The notes below the pieces were generated by a model that saw only the letters and a program-made list of their open reading frames with translations, had not been told where the DNA came from and did not search any database. From Distichodus sexfasciatus (taxonomy: Eukaryota; Chordata; Actinopteri; Characiformes; Distichodontidae): DNA of 64,000 nucleotides. The DNA is taken from contig JAVGVS010000512.1 of NCBI GenBank assembly GCA_032718565.1, forward strand, positions 1 to 64,000, written 5' to 3'. Positions 10,427-21,265 of the stretch are shown here, in pieces. Position 1 is the first letter of the stretch. Every line of letters starts with the position of its first letter. A program made the position numbers and the translations under genes.

Positions 10427-10676
10427 GAAGAAAAATCTGAACTTGACAGCGAAATGGCCGCATTTATAGAGCCAGTTGGAGCCGCCCCATGCAAATGCTG
10501 GCACCCGGAAAAGCGGCACGGCCATGGGCTGCTTAAACTCCGCCGTCAAGCGATTGGTTCGTGCTGGTTAACTTTTACAAACCAATCAGCGTGCAGTTGC
10601 ACTGCGTAATTGAAAAAAAGGCTTCAGACGAAGAGGAAAAAGAGAACTTTTCCCATAGCGTCTTACGACGCAGTAC
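10427..10676. repeat. DIRS inverted terminal repeat, 5' side
   Basis: Inverted partner of 6372-6623. It contains ACCAATCAG and CGATTGG boxes, and TTTATAGAGCC about 170 bp upstream of the gag start on the element strand. A promoter role is inferred. Small differences between the two repeats indicate divergence since insertion. Confidence 0.85.
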
Positions 10677-11019
10677 AAGTGAAATATCGAAAGGGAACTC
10701 CTAGCGCATGCGGGTTTTGTACCGCTTTCGTGTTTCACACCCCGTCTATGGCGTCACATCAATGCCAAAACTAGAGTGCACAAAATGGCTTGCTGCAAAA
10801 ATTCCGCCAGCGTAAATTTCAAAGTCGCGAGCGCAAATGTGAAACTCGAGAGTTCAAAATTAAGAATCGAGTGCGCGGTTGTGATAATATTTTTATCATT
10901 TATATAGTGATTTAGAGGAAATTTAAAGGTATTGAGATATATCGTACATCGTGATATAGCTTAAAAATATTGTGATATTATTTTTATGCCATATCACCCA
11001 GCCCTATCTCACAGGGAAG

Positions 11020-11830
11020 TCCAACATTCACTACAACGTTCCAGTTCAACTAAATTTTGGCATTTATTACAAACAAAACATATTTCAGCTGATAAATAAC
11101 AACAACCAGCGTTCTACTCACAGCACAGCCATTTACTTGATATGTATTTATTCCTGAAGCTATTGTGCCGCGGCTCTCATATGGAACACCCTCATGACAA
11201 AAATGTACTTCTCTTACATGTTATATGTGAGTGAGTGAGTGGTTATTTTCGATTGTGAACACACCACAGCACAGCACACAGGGCACCACAACGAAATGTG
11301 ACCTCTGCATTTAACCCATTCGTGACGGAGCAGTGGGCAGCTAACAAGCGCCCAGGGAGCAGTGCTTAGGGATGGTAACTTTATCGGCCCTAGATTCAAA
11401 CCTGCGACCTTCCGATCATGGGGCAAACACCCTACCGTTACACCACCAACTGCCCCCGAATGTGTCCAAATGCTCGAAAATTGCCAAAACAGTATTTCTT
11501 CATTCATCATTAGTCAGAATTTTTTTTCCATTCTATAATATTAGAGGGTAAACAATAAATATAGAAACAGCATGATTTGTTATTAAATTATTTTATTCCA
11601 TAACCAGATGGATTCCAAATGGATAAAGAAGTGTTTCCAACTGCACTAACCTTATTGTTCTTCATTGTACTAAGTCATAGAATGTCTCTGCATGATAACT
11701 ATGAATATGAATGTGTTGATGTTTACAGCCGTCTGCAGACATCATTCAGGTAAAAATAAAATGGTTGCTTTTGGTGCGGAAGACTGTGTAGAACTACTTC
11801 TTTCATACTCAAACTACTCAGGAATCAATA
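11020..11830 (+). repeat. DNA-element family A, copy 1, split by an S2 SINE
   Basis: AACCAGCGTTCTACTCACAG and CATTTACTTGAT (11104-11140), and after the SINE TATTTCTTCATTCATC, CAGATGGATTCCAAATGG and AAGAAGTGTTTCC, match copies at 33.3, 35.3 and 59.1 kb in order. The S2 SINE occupies 11222-11455. The 5' end of family A is absent here. About 60 bp after this block, AGAATTGATAAGGAATTTGACTGATAGGCAGAATCGAT resembles hAT-end sequence. Confidence 0.65.
11222..11455 (-). repeat. S2 SINE
   Basis: Near full-length minus copy from TGAGTGAGTGAGTGG through GTGAACACACCACAGCACAG, CTGCATTTAACCCATTCG and CAAACCTGCGACCTTCCG to CACCAACTGCCCC, inserted in a family A element. Confidence 0.85.
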
Positions 11831-11899
11831 AGAGAATTGATAAGGAATTTGACTGATAGGCAGAATCGATAATGGCATTGTTCAACAGAAAGTGACACC

Positions 11900-12500
11900 A
11901 TATGCATCATGTCTGATTGGCGTTTTCAGTTTGGATCGATGCTATAAACTCAGCGAATGCTGAATCATTGTATTGATGTAGATTGATGCATCATTGCTCC
12001 CCCGCTGCTCTTCCGCAACCTCTCGACTCATTTGCTTTGCGTCTGGAAATTTGGCTCTGCTTTTTCACATTACGTTCAGCAAGGATCTCATCATGAGGAA
12101 AAAGACGCGCTACGAATAATAACTGATGAGGTGAAGCTGAGGGAGGCAGAAATTAGAACAAGAGTACAAACTGCTTCAAAGTCGAGATGATTACCGACAA
12201 ATTTTACCTGGAATTTTAAGCAGAAGGGTTACTCTGCAGGATACATGCAATTTCCAGTCGCATAAAACTTGAAACATGAAAAACATAGAACCCTTAAAAC
12301 AAAGTAATACCATTGTGATTTTATATATTTTTCAAAGGAGAACCTGGACATTTTAAACAACACAGTAAAAGTGACTATTTTTACTACCCATTAAGATACT
12401 GGGCCTGAAGCAGAACCAACGATATGTAAATTCAAAAAGCAAAACGAGCAAAGAGGCTGCAGAACAGTAAGGCAGTAACAATACATCAACACAACAATAC
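11900..12500. other. Unassigned sequence
   Basis: Mixed sequence with a hAT-like TTGATGTAGATTGATGCATC near 11974. No open frame of note. Short A-rich runs near 12280-12400. Confidence 0.4.
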
Positions 12501-12505
12501 ACAAT

Positions 12506-13135
12506 GCTGCTTAAAAGTTTGTGAACCCCTTAGAACTTTCTATATTTCTGCATAAATATGGCCTAAAACATTATCAGATTTTCACAGAAGTCCTAAAAGT
12601 AGGTAAAGATTCAAGATTCTTTATTTGTCACGTGCAAGTTATACAGGTACAACAAGCAGTGAAATGTATCCTGATCCGCTCTTATAACTGTGCAATAGAC
12701 AAGGGAAAACAATAGACACAATACAATACAAACTTACAAACATGAGACTGACTTAAATAAGGAGGTTGGGGTAACAGGACGAAAAAAAAAAACTATAATA
12801 TACAATATACAATAAGGAACATAAGTTATGTGTGCAATATAAAGTTACCTGTGCAAGTTTGAACCTGAGATTTCAAAATGTGCTAAGACAGAGCAGGTGC
12901 AATGAAGTGATTCCTTTAAAGTGACAAGTGCAAATGCTGCATTGTACATAGCAGACAGAGTAGAGCATGTGATATGGACAAAAAAAAATGAAGCCGATTA
13001 AACAAATGAAACAAATATATTATACTTGATTATTTATTCACTGAGGAAGATGATGCAATATTACATATCTCTGTGTTGCAAAAGTATGTGAACCACTGAT
13101 TTCAGTATCTGAGCTGACCCCTTCTGCAACAACAA
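12506..13135. mobile_element. Tc1-like transposon end fragment, interrupted
   Basis: The outer halves, AAAAGTTTGTGAACCCCTTAGAAC with TTTCTGCATAAATATGGCC (12512-12600) and CAAATATATTATACTTGATTATTTATTCACTGAGG with TTGCAAAAGTATGTGAACC (about 13011-13095), are the terminal non-coding sequence of a widespread fish Tc1-like family (recognised from memory of the family). Between them, about 12603-12985, lies unrelated sequence starting AAGATTCAAGATTCTTTATT, a reversed retroposon tail. No transposase segment remains. Confidence 0.6.
12603..12985 (-). repeat. Retroposon 3'-end fragment, minus strand
   Basis: On the minus strand it ends with CATTTCACTGCTTGTTGTACC, an AATAAAGAATCTTGAATC signal and tail, the usual form of fish LINE/SINE 3' ends. 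It splits the Tc1-like fragment around it. Confidence 0.5.
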
Positions 13136-13239
13136 CTGCCATAACTTTCAAAGACTGTATAATTTTTTTTTTTTAATATTCAAACTGTTACTGGCTAATT
13201 CAGCAAAACACATATCTAAAATCATAATTGTAGGCGGAG

Positions 13240-13445
13240 GCTCTTTATACTTCTAGTTTAATGTTTACATTTATATTCTCCTTCTAGTTTAAAGAGTACA
13301 TTTTGTATTCTATTTATATATTTTATGTGTCTCATTTGTTCTTTATTCCTTGTTCTTTGCACTGTTAGAACTGGAGCCACGACGTCTCCTCTCTCTGTAT
13401 ACTTGTACTTGAGTTCAGTTGTATGAGCTAGTATGTCTCCTGCTA
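13240..13445 (+). repeat. Repeat family B, 3' fragment
   Basis: It shares TTCTAGTTTAAAG, CATTTTGTATTCTATTTATAT, GCACTGTTAGAACTGGAGCCAC and CTCTGTATACT with the copy at 19.75-19.91 kb. Confidence 0.55.
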
Positions 13446-13539
13446 GTAGCTATGTCTTGACTTATTTTCAAGCTACAATGGGCTCTTTGGAGCCATCTCC
13501 ACCATAAGTAGGGGTGTACCTCTATGTGTTTGATTCCGA

Positions 13540-13900
13540 CAGAAAAACCTCTAATCACAAACAGGGAAAGAATGACTCAATATTTCTGAAGAAGGTGCAG
13601 GAACTCAGTTCGGATTTGACGCCGTTTTCTTATTTCTCCTTTCACGCAACACAGAATTTTCTCAAGCCTCGCTCCTTTAATTGAATCAGCAGCAGTAACA
13701 CCCCGGAGCTCTCCAGCAGAGCACTGCCCACCGCACTGAGTGTGTAATTTGCTCAATTGCTAATGATAACAGGTTGGCGTCGGGACGCTTTGTTTCCACA
13801 GCGACGACCCTAATGAACGGGCAGCTGTGCCCGGGTTCAGACCAGGTCGGGTTGGAAGGGGACTGTGGGAAACAGAGTGACATGGCTGGAGTGGTGTGTG
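13540..13900. other. Non-repetitive island, candidate conserved non-coding element
   Basis: Balanced sequence with no repeat-family match in the window. It includes GTGTAATTTGCTCAATTGC, TAATGATAACAGG and CCCTAATGAACGGGC. Minus-strand frames of 78 and 94 codons cross it, but they run into a CA microsatellite and lack any motif. A regulatory role is inference only. Confidence 0.3.
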
Positions 13901-14117
13901 TGCGTGTTGACCACCTGTGCACACTGTCACCTTACAGTCCCAGCTGTTAATGGAATCATAAACACAACACACACACACACCTGCAAAAATGTGTCTTGTT
14001 ACAAGACACATACATGTAACACCATCACGCTGACACACACACACACAAAGAGCTAATTACCTATCAGCCGTAAAGGGACCGTAAAGGGAGTTGGACAAAA
14101 TAGTGGGCAGTATTGAA

Positions 14118-14374
14118 AGTGAAAGTGAGTGAGCATTTGTCACTGTGAACACACCACAGCACAGCACACAGTGCACCAAGCAAAAGGTGACCTCTGAATT
14201 TGACCCATCCATGAAACAGCAGTGGGCAGCTGACTGGTAGCACCCAGACAGCATTGCTTGGGGACGGTACATTGCTCATGAGTACTTCAGTGGTGCCTTT
14301 ACTGGACGTACCAAATCCACCCAGCGACCTTCCGATCACAGGACAAACACCCTAACCGTTACACTGCCAATTGC
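14118..14374 (-). repeat. S2 SINE
   Basis: Near full-length minus copy from GAAAGTGAAAGTGAGTGAGC to CACTGCCAATTGCCC, abutting the AAT microsatellite at its tRNA-like end. Confidence 0.85.
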
Positions 14375-14377
14375 CCA

Positions 14378-14436
14378 ATAATAATAATAATAATAATAAT
14401 AATATATATATGTAATAATAATAATAATAATAAAAC

Positions 14437-14480
<44 letters not shown>

Positions 14481-14743
14481 TATCATTATTATTATTATTA
14501 ATATTAATAATAATATAAAATAAAAATAAAAAATGTTAACTTTTCACCAAAAAATATATTAGTGTTAAAAGCAGTTCATATAATAACAATAATAATAATA
14601 ATAAACATTATTATTATTATTATTATAAATAAAAATAAAAAAAGTTAAATTTTCATAAAAAAATATATTAGTGTTAAAGCAGTTCATATAACAATTATTA
14701 TTATTATTAAATAAAATGAATAATAACAATAACAATAATAATA

Positions 14744-14774
<31 letters not shown>

Positions 14775-14835
14775 TATTATTATTATTATTAATATTAATA
14801 TTATTATTATTATTAATATTATTATTATTATAACT
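14378..14835. repeat. (AAT)n/(ATT)n microsatellite complex with internal duplication
   Basis: Long runs of AAT and its complement alternate. A ~120-bp unit containing GTTAACTTTTCACCAAAAAATATATTAGTG and GCAGTTCATATAA... occurs twice (about 14533 and 14644). Alternating AAT and ATT blocks allow hairpin folding. Confidence 0.85.
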
Positions 14836-15224
14836 CTTCATTTATATTAAATACATTATTAAAATTAGTAGCCAACTATCCACTTTAAAAGCCTGAACAA
14901 ATTCTTCTCGCCGTTTTAGTTTTCATATAAAATATTCTGTAAACACTTCTATGTTCCAAAGACACAAAAATTGGTTGATTTCCCCATCCTTGAGGTGAAA
15001 TCCTCACAAAGACACAAACCTGCACACACACAGAGTTTAACTACAATAACTTTCCCAAATGCAGGTTTAATAAAGAACCCTCTAAGTGCACATTAAATAT
15101 AAGACAACCAAAAAGTTCCTGCAGGTTTGCCTCAGTTTCATCATCTCACAACGCCATGAAGCACCGAACACATCTGTAAGCAGTTGCTTAGTTTCATTTG
15201 CAGCTCTGTGCTGAACACTGTAAT

Positions 15225-15540
15225 TATTGGAGTTGTTGATGCTGTGTGTCTGTAGCACCGCAAATACAGCCAGTCGATATCAAACAACAACAATGTCAAA
15301 CATCTACAGAGATCACAGAGGAGAGAGATACTTAAGGGGAGGTTTCTATATGAACTCTCTATTGCACTGTGCCTGTGTGTGTGTGTGTGTGTGGTTGTGT
15401 GTGTGCGTGCGTGTGTGTGCGTGCGTGTGAACAGAGAGAGAGAGAGAGAGAGATACTTAAAAGAGGGGAGGTTTCTATGAACTCTCTACTGCACTGTGCC
15501 TCTGTGTGTGTGTGTGTGTGTGCGCACGTGTGTGTGTGTA

Positions 15541-15579
<39 letters not shown>

Positions 15580-15660
15580 AAGAGAGGGAGGTTTCTATAT
15601 GAACTCTCTATTGCACCAACATAGCTATTGTTGCCCGATATTGTGTATATGTGTGTGTGT
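15225..15660 (+). repeat. Composite ~125-bp tandem repeat with GT and GA runs
   Basis: The phrase GAACTCTCTATTGCACTGTGCC, in slightly varied form, occurs at about 15353, 15479 and 15601. Each copy is preceded by a GA-rich run plus ATACTTAA or GACTTAA and AGGTTTCTAT, and the first two are followed by a GT run. Open frames of up to 85 codons here translate repeats (Cys-Val, Arg-Glu runs) and are not genes. Confidence 0.8.
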
Positions 15661-15805
15661 ATGTGTGAGTGTGTGTGAGAGAGAGAGAGCGAGCGCAGGA
15701 TTTGGTGTGCATTCTCGTGAGGTTAAGACTGAAGTCATACATGCAGCACCAATAACGCAAGCTGACAGCGCCAGCTTTACCTGGACTGATCTCTTAAAAT
15801 TACAC

Positions 15806-15832
<27 letters not shown>
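15806..15832. repeat. (CA)n microsatellite
   Basis: Perfect dinucleotide run. The surrounding 15660-15800 sequence is non-repetitive. Confidence 0.85.
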
Positions 15833-15836
<4 letters not shown>

Positions 15837-15859
15837 GAAGCTGCTCTATTCAATAATGC

Positions 15860-16640
15860 AACAAAAAGACTGAACTTACCTGAGTGTTCACACACACCAG
15901 CACGGAGAGCAGAGGAGAGAGAAAAGAGGAAAGAGGAGGAATCAAAGTCACGATAACAGTACAAATCAACACCATCAAAACCAGCATCCCATAATACACT
16001 AGGCAAACTTACTTCCTGCATTTTCATATACGTTAGAGAAATGATTAAGACAAGTTACAGTTCAAGGAAGAAATTACATTTTAATTTGTAAACCTATTTG
16101 CAGATTGTGATTATATAAACACTTCTATATCTCAATATTATTTGTAAAGTCCTAAGTGATCACCTAAAAATCATCAGTGAGTAAGCAAAACCAACAGCAA
16201 CACAGCACCTAACTGCGTCTTAGCAATAATAAAGAGCGAAAAAGGGTGGGAAAAAGGCACAAAGGTCTGAATTTGTCATTTTCTAATATTCCTAATAACG
16301 AAAGCTTATAATTATGGATGCACAGAATCTTATGCTAAATGGGTTTTACAGTTAGTAGCAATTTAGTGGCAGTCCTAATCCTGTGGCTAAAATATCAGGA
16401 GCACCCTTGACTGTGATTGAGCTGGTGTTGTTAAGGAGATAAACAGTACAATCCTTTCATGAGAGCCATTTTTCATAAAAAGCGAATATTGTGAATATTT
16501 TTAGATTTAATGTTTCGTAGCTGTTTGCAATAGAAAGTAAGATATGTTTTCTAAAACTACCAACTTTCCGTACATTCTGCGTTACGTATTAGGAATTATA
16601 ATCGTGTATATACCGTTAAATATGCTAGTATGTAGCTATT
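15860..16640. other. Unassigned sequence
   Basis: No repeat family or coding motif was recognised. Purine-rich stretch near 15900-15945. Confidence 0.4.
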
Positions 16641-16641
16641 A

Positions 16642-16853
<212 letters not shown>

Positions 16854-17099
16854 TACTGGGGATCTCTTGCTTGTAAAACTTTGAATTGTAGTAAAGAAAA
16901 GACAACGAAAGACTCAAGACTCTTTTTGGATACGTGTCGCGTGCAAAGAAAGTTCTGAGCTCGAGGCAAATGAGACGGCGTGAGCTGCTCTCACACACGA
17001 TTTGCGTTTGGGTTTGTAGTGTGTTTGTGTTGCTTGCTCTGTTCATTGTCATATCAATATGTAGGAATTACTGTGAATGTTGAACAAAATAATCTACGG

Positions 17100-17210
17100 A
17101 GACCGACTAAATAGATCGGCCCAATGTCACCGATACCCGATTCAGCTATTTGAGACGTTATCAGACCAATATCTAATCCACGTATCGGAGCCGTCTTGAG
17201 TCTTTACACG
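17100..17210. mobile_element. Possible hAT-like end fragment
   Basis: ATCGGCCCAATGTCACCGATACCCGATTCAG with CGTATCGGAGCC resembles the ATCGG-rich ends of hAT elements elsewhere in the window (33.2 and 46.2 kb). No partner end was seen. Confidence 0.35.
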
Positions 17211-17316
17211 CTCACTCTGCCTTCATGCTTGCTCGACTTGGTGCTGTGTGATAAAATGTCAGAGATATGGTGTTATTTTTATGCCAAAATTCTGAGCACG
17301 CTGTGCTGAAGTGTTG

Positions 17317-17498
17317 GGGGCCTAGTGGTAGGACACTCGCCTTGGGACCGAGGTTGTGGGTTCGAATCCCACCTCTGGCGTTACCGACATTGGGTCCCTG
17401 AGCAAGACCCTTAACCCTAAGTTGCTCTCAGTTGCCCTGCAATTAGGAAATGTAAGCTGTTCTGGATAAGAGTGTCTGCTAAATGCTGTAAATGTAAA
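17317..17498 (+). repeat. S1 SINE, copy 2
   Basis: Box A-like GGCCTAGTGGTAGG and box B GGTTCGAATCC are close to canonical pol III promoter elements. The body TGGGTCCCTGAGCAAGACCC and tail GAGTGTCTGCTAAATGCTG complete the copy. Confidence 0.9.
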
Positions 17499-17499
17499 T

Positions 17500-18090
17500 T
17501 AAGTTTTGTAGCTGTGACAAAAACTAGACAAGTAAAAAGACTTTGATGCATTGAAGTGAATACTGATACAAATGAAGGGAGGATACACACACGAAAAAGA
17601 CGAGTGCGGGTGAAAACAGATCGAGATGTGCGTCATAAGAACTGTGTTGACTGTGGTGTGAAAAGCTTAGAAACTAGAGGAACAGCATCTGTATTTATGC
17701 TTTCTGTCTTATGTTTAAGTTCCATCAAAAATTAGATTCATAATGATAATCTGAAGCTATAACAATATTTTTTTCAGCTGAAAACTGGAGTTCAACAAAG
17801 CTTCCATCACCGTGGCAGTGCACTTCGGCCATTTAGCCTATTATTACAACAGCTTACTTCATTTTGTGTTACATTTATATTTCTTATTATTACACCTTCA
17901 CGCCAAGTCAAATTCCTTATTGCAAAATTCCTTGTACGAAAAACATGGCCATAAAATGACTAACACACACACACACACACACACACAACAAAATGCTAAA
18001 TGGCAACCGCACAAGCACCAGGAGTTCTGACATTCAGGCTGAGTGATTAGATAACACAGCTTGCAGCTCAAACAGGTCAAATCTGACAAA
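17500..18090. other. Unassigned sequence with a CA run
   Basis: No gene signal. A (CA)n run lies at 17963-17988. Confidence 0.4.
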
Positions 18091-18380
18091 GATGCATGAA
18101 GGAGAGTTTGTGTCCAGTTAATCGTTTCAAAAATCCCTTTTCACCGAGCGCTAAAACTAATGAAAGGCCTCCAACTATGACGGACTTTTCAAAGAGAACA
18201 AGAAAGGTAGTTTGAGGATGAAAAGAGAGAAATTCCACAAATGAACCAAGAGCCATCTGACCGACCAGACTGAGAACTGAAGTGAAACCTTTTGTTTAAA
18301 ATGAATGACTCTGTCCACCGAGTCTGCTAATGGATTAATTCAAAGCTTTTCCAAAACCTGGACTCATAGTGAATTACATT
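18090..18380. other. Non-repetitive island, candidate conserved non-coding element
   Basis: Mixed sequence free of the window's repeats, with CCAGTTAATCG, AAACTAATGAAAGG and GCTAATGGATTAATTC homeodomain-like cores. No open frame of note. Confidence 0.25.
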
Positions 18381-19185
18381 TATTGTGTAGGTAATTGTGC
18401 ATTTGTCAATCTGAACATTTTTTAAATCCATGTAGTGCTAAGGATCAAATATACTTTGGTCTTCATAAACAAAATAAACAAACAAATCAATTCAGGTTTC
18501 AGAGAGGCTGTTGAATTAAAATTTACAGTATTGGTATAGACCGGCTTGACATATTCTCAATAAAATTATATTTATCTAGACAGGCAGTTTATGGAGAAAT
18601 TGTGCACTTGCTGTGTGATGAAAAATAGTGAGGGGGAAAGTGCAACAATGAGAAATAAATTCAACAACCTGAAAAACTGTGGACGGAGTTCAGTGTAAAT
18701 AACTGTTTGGTGAAAAGGTAAACCAGAGAAAGCTGAAATTTTCAGGGTAAGTAGGAATGGTGCACATCTAGGCATAGACAGATTAGCGTAGTGAGCGGTG
18801 CTACAGCAAAGGAAAACACGCTTTGACCTCTAGGTGTGCTAAAAATGTTACATAAATTGATGCAGCCTGAGTCACTGAGGCGCTAATTATAATTTTTGAA
18901 CAATACAGAGGTGCTAAAATGCTACATGAATCTATGCATCCTAAAGTGTAAGTCACACAAAGGTGAAACTTGGTCAATAAGTAGGGATGGTGTGCTGCTT
19001 AGCATTTAATGAAAAGTGTAATTTGCATAATATGCAAAACATAATACTGATTAGAGCAAGCGAGGCGTCATATGTATCTGCAGACTTATCCTAATGTAAT
19101 TTTTTTTGTGATTTTTTTTGGCTAATTGACTCCTTTCTTTGACATAGTTTCTCACTGACTGATGATACAATGCAAATTAGAGAAA
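18381..19185. other. Unassigned AT-rich sequence
   Basis: A diverged direct repeat is visible: the AGGTGTGCTAAAAATG...TACATAAATTGATGCA phrase near 18832 recurs as AGGTGCTAAAATG...TACATGAATCTATGCA near 18910. Nothing else was recognised. Confidence 0.4.
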
Positions 19186-19189
19186 GTAT

Positions 19190-19910
19190 TGTGCAGACTG
19201 TAGGTCTCCACTGCTGTTACAATATTTGCACAAACAAAATCAGATTTGAATGTTAGCTCAGACTTTATAAAAAATAGTTTTAGTTAATAGTCTATCTGTA
19301 TATAATTTTCATATTGAAACAGTTACAGAACTTACACACATTCAGTGTGAAAGGCAACTCTAAGGCCATGTCCACACGTACACTGGTACTTCTGTAAACG
19401 GAGATTTTCCGTTTTCTTTTTTTTAAAAATCACGTCCACACGAGCATGCTTTCAAAAATATTTCCGTCCACGTGCAATTGCAAAAAACGCTGTCAAAAGC
19501 ATGCCTTGCATTGTAGGTGAAAACCTTGTAGACACGGCGCATACTGTGACGTCATATGAGTGGCGCACAATGTGACACGAAACGGTCTGTTTTTCAAAAT
19601 CTTTGGTTTTTTTATCTTCGTTTTTTTTGTCCACACCTAAACACAGTTTTCACTGACCCAAACCGCTGTTTATGTGTGGACGAAAGGCCAAAACACATAG
19701 AAAAACCTCCGTTTTCAGAAATACCCATGTACGTGTGGACATGGCCTAAGACCATAATTGTGGCTGAATACTGGATGTAACCAAATTGTCTCTTTCTAGT
19801 TTAAAGTGTATATTTTATATTATATTCATATATTCCTTATTCAATGTGCCTTATCTGTTCTGTGCACTGTTAAAACTGGAGCCACATCTCTCTGTATACT
19901 CTCAGTATGT
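19190..19910 (+). repeat. Repeat family B, copy 3, interrupted by a MITE
   Basis: The left part (19190-19372) and right part (19749-19910) match the 4.17-4.53 kb copy as one continuous element. The insertion between them is therefore visible by comparison within the window. Confidence 0.65.
19373..19748. mobile_element. Palindromic Harbinger-like MITE
   Basis: Ends GGCCATGTCCACACGTAC and GTACGTGTGGACATGGCC are an 18-bp perfect inverted repeat, flanked by TAA on both sides. A 3-bp TWA duplication is typical of PIF/Harbinger elements, so that class is favoured. The similarity of arms continues inward as diverged CCGTTTTC stretches. No transposase. Confidence 0.75.
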
Positions 19911-20460
19911 AGCAGAGATGACAAAGTTGCTTTGACTTTGGCTTACTGCATCAGCTGCGTGGCTTTTGATTGGACCCCGCTCGCTGCCACTTGCAGCTAT
20001 ATTTCTTTATTATTATTCCCACTTTTTGGTACTTAATTACTTCCACTGTTTTTGTCACATAGATACTGTTTATGTCTAAAAAAACTTTCAGCACATTGAG
20101 TTTTCTTGTGAACAGTCCAACCACATCCACTTTTTTCTCACTTGAGGTCATAAAGAGTAGTTTTGGGGTGAAGTATTTCCAACTGGTGACTTTGTTTCTC
20201 CCATTCACAGTTTTTGGCACACAACTCCTTGCACAGCTTTTTCCAGCTAGTTTCAGCATTTTGCCTTCTTTCATCACAGTTTCGCCAGGAATTTCCCCGT
20301 CTGGCTAAAGATACAAACTATTTTATCATTTATTGACAAAATATTAAGCATTGACAATATATCAAAGAGCAAAGTGACTCCTTAAAAACAGTTTATGTGG
20401 GATTAAAAGTGTTAAGATGGAAAAACTACACAATCCAGTAACCCAAACCTAAACAACACT

Positions 20461-20779
20461 CAGGCCCCATTCATATGTAGCTGGGTATTTATAAAAACAA
20501 TATTTCTCAAAAATAACTTCATACAAATAAGTCTGTTTTCAAAAATATCACACAAATCCAAATAACATACTTTTACATCCCTTTGCTTCGTGAACAATGG
20601 CGAATAGCTTGAATAAGAGAGACAAGAATTCGCTGCGCTGACGGTATCCATCTTCCGTCTTCAACAAAGCTTTCACTTTGGCCAGAGTTTTCAAAAAGAG
20701 TCGGTTTCAGTGACTGAAAGCTCCGTTTACAAAAATATTCTTTTTTTATAAGCACCCAGCTATGTGTGTATGAGGCCTC
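20461..20779. mobile_element. Inverted-repeat MITE
   Basis: The left arm GGCCCCATTCATATGTAGCTGG, then GTATTTATAAAAA, is mirrored on the right by TTTATAAGCACCCAGCTATG, then TGTGTATGAGGCC. TCA stands outside both ends, a possible 3-bp duplication. A 77-codon minus frame inside has no known domain. Confidence 0.65.
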
Positions 20780-21265
20780 AAGCCTCTCTGCACCTGAAAT
20801 CAACATGTATCCCTATGGTTACAGGCTCACCAGCCATTTAGCTGTCAAAACTGTGTTAACTCTTCATAAAACAATCAGTATAATCATCCTTATAGAGTCT
20901 GTATAATTCTCCTTAATATCCGTATAATTATCCTTATAGAGCTTTACCACATTCACCTTTTCCTTCTGTAAGCCCCAGTCATGGCCTCTCACAGCAATCC
21001 CAGTAGATGTAGTGGATTTTTTAAGTACTCAAACCAGATTCTCTGACATTAAACCCTTGCCATCTTCAAAAAGTCACTTAAATCCCATTTCTTCCTAATG
21101 CTGATACTGGGTTTGAGCCTCAGCAGATCCTCTAGACCACGTTCAGCTGCTGTCATGTGATTGGCTGAACACTGATGAGCTCGTACAAGCAGTTGATCAG
21201 GTGAAGTTCATCAAGTGTGTGATCAGTGTGATGTTGAACTCATCTTGTCTTTACTTTGTAGACAC
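20780..21265. other. Unassigned sequence
   Basis: A short triplication of TCCTTATAGAG / TCCTTAATATCCG / TCCTTATAGAGC lies at 20887-20942. Otherwise nothing was recognised. Confidence 0.4.

Larger units (their letters stand above)
6325..10698 (-). mobile_element. DIRS1-like tyrosine-recombinase retrotransposon, defective
   Basis: Read on the minus strand the order is: terminal repeat, gag-like frame, reverse transcriptase, RNase H, methyltransferase-like segment, tyrosine recombinase, internal complementary region, inverted terminal repeat. This order, inverted rather than direct ends, and a recombinase with HSTR and RFYN motifs instead of a DDE integrase define DIRS elements (established for the family). 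AAC stands at both borders (6322-6324 and 10696-10698), with no longer duplication, as expected for insertion of a circular intermediate by a tyrosine recombinase. At about 4.4 kb it is shorter than full fish copies, mainly through a gag/RT deletion. At least four frame breaks make it non-autonomous. Confidence 0.9.
6129..11006. mobile_element. hAT-like element interrupted by the DIRS retrotransposon
   Basis: The left end is TAGGGGTGGGCGATATATCG at 6129. The right end is GCCATATCACCCAGCCCTA at 11006, a diverged inverted match. Without the DIRS insertion (about 4.37 kb) the host element would be about 0.5 kb, a typical non-autonomous size. The 8 bp outside each end (AGTAGTAG and TCTCACAG) do not match, so no target duplication supports the outer limits; the left flank lies in a repeated AGT run. 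Confidence 0.55.

Noticed and set aside
15369..15856. Plus-strand frames of 77-85 codons rich in Cys-Val and Arg-Glu
   Set aside because: Produced by GT and GA repeats in the composite array.
17317..17390. Possible functional tRNA gene, because box A and box B are near canonical
   Set aside because: The segment continues into the S1 SINE body and tail and does not form a full cloverleaf with a matched acceptor stem.
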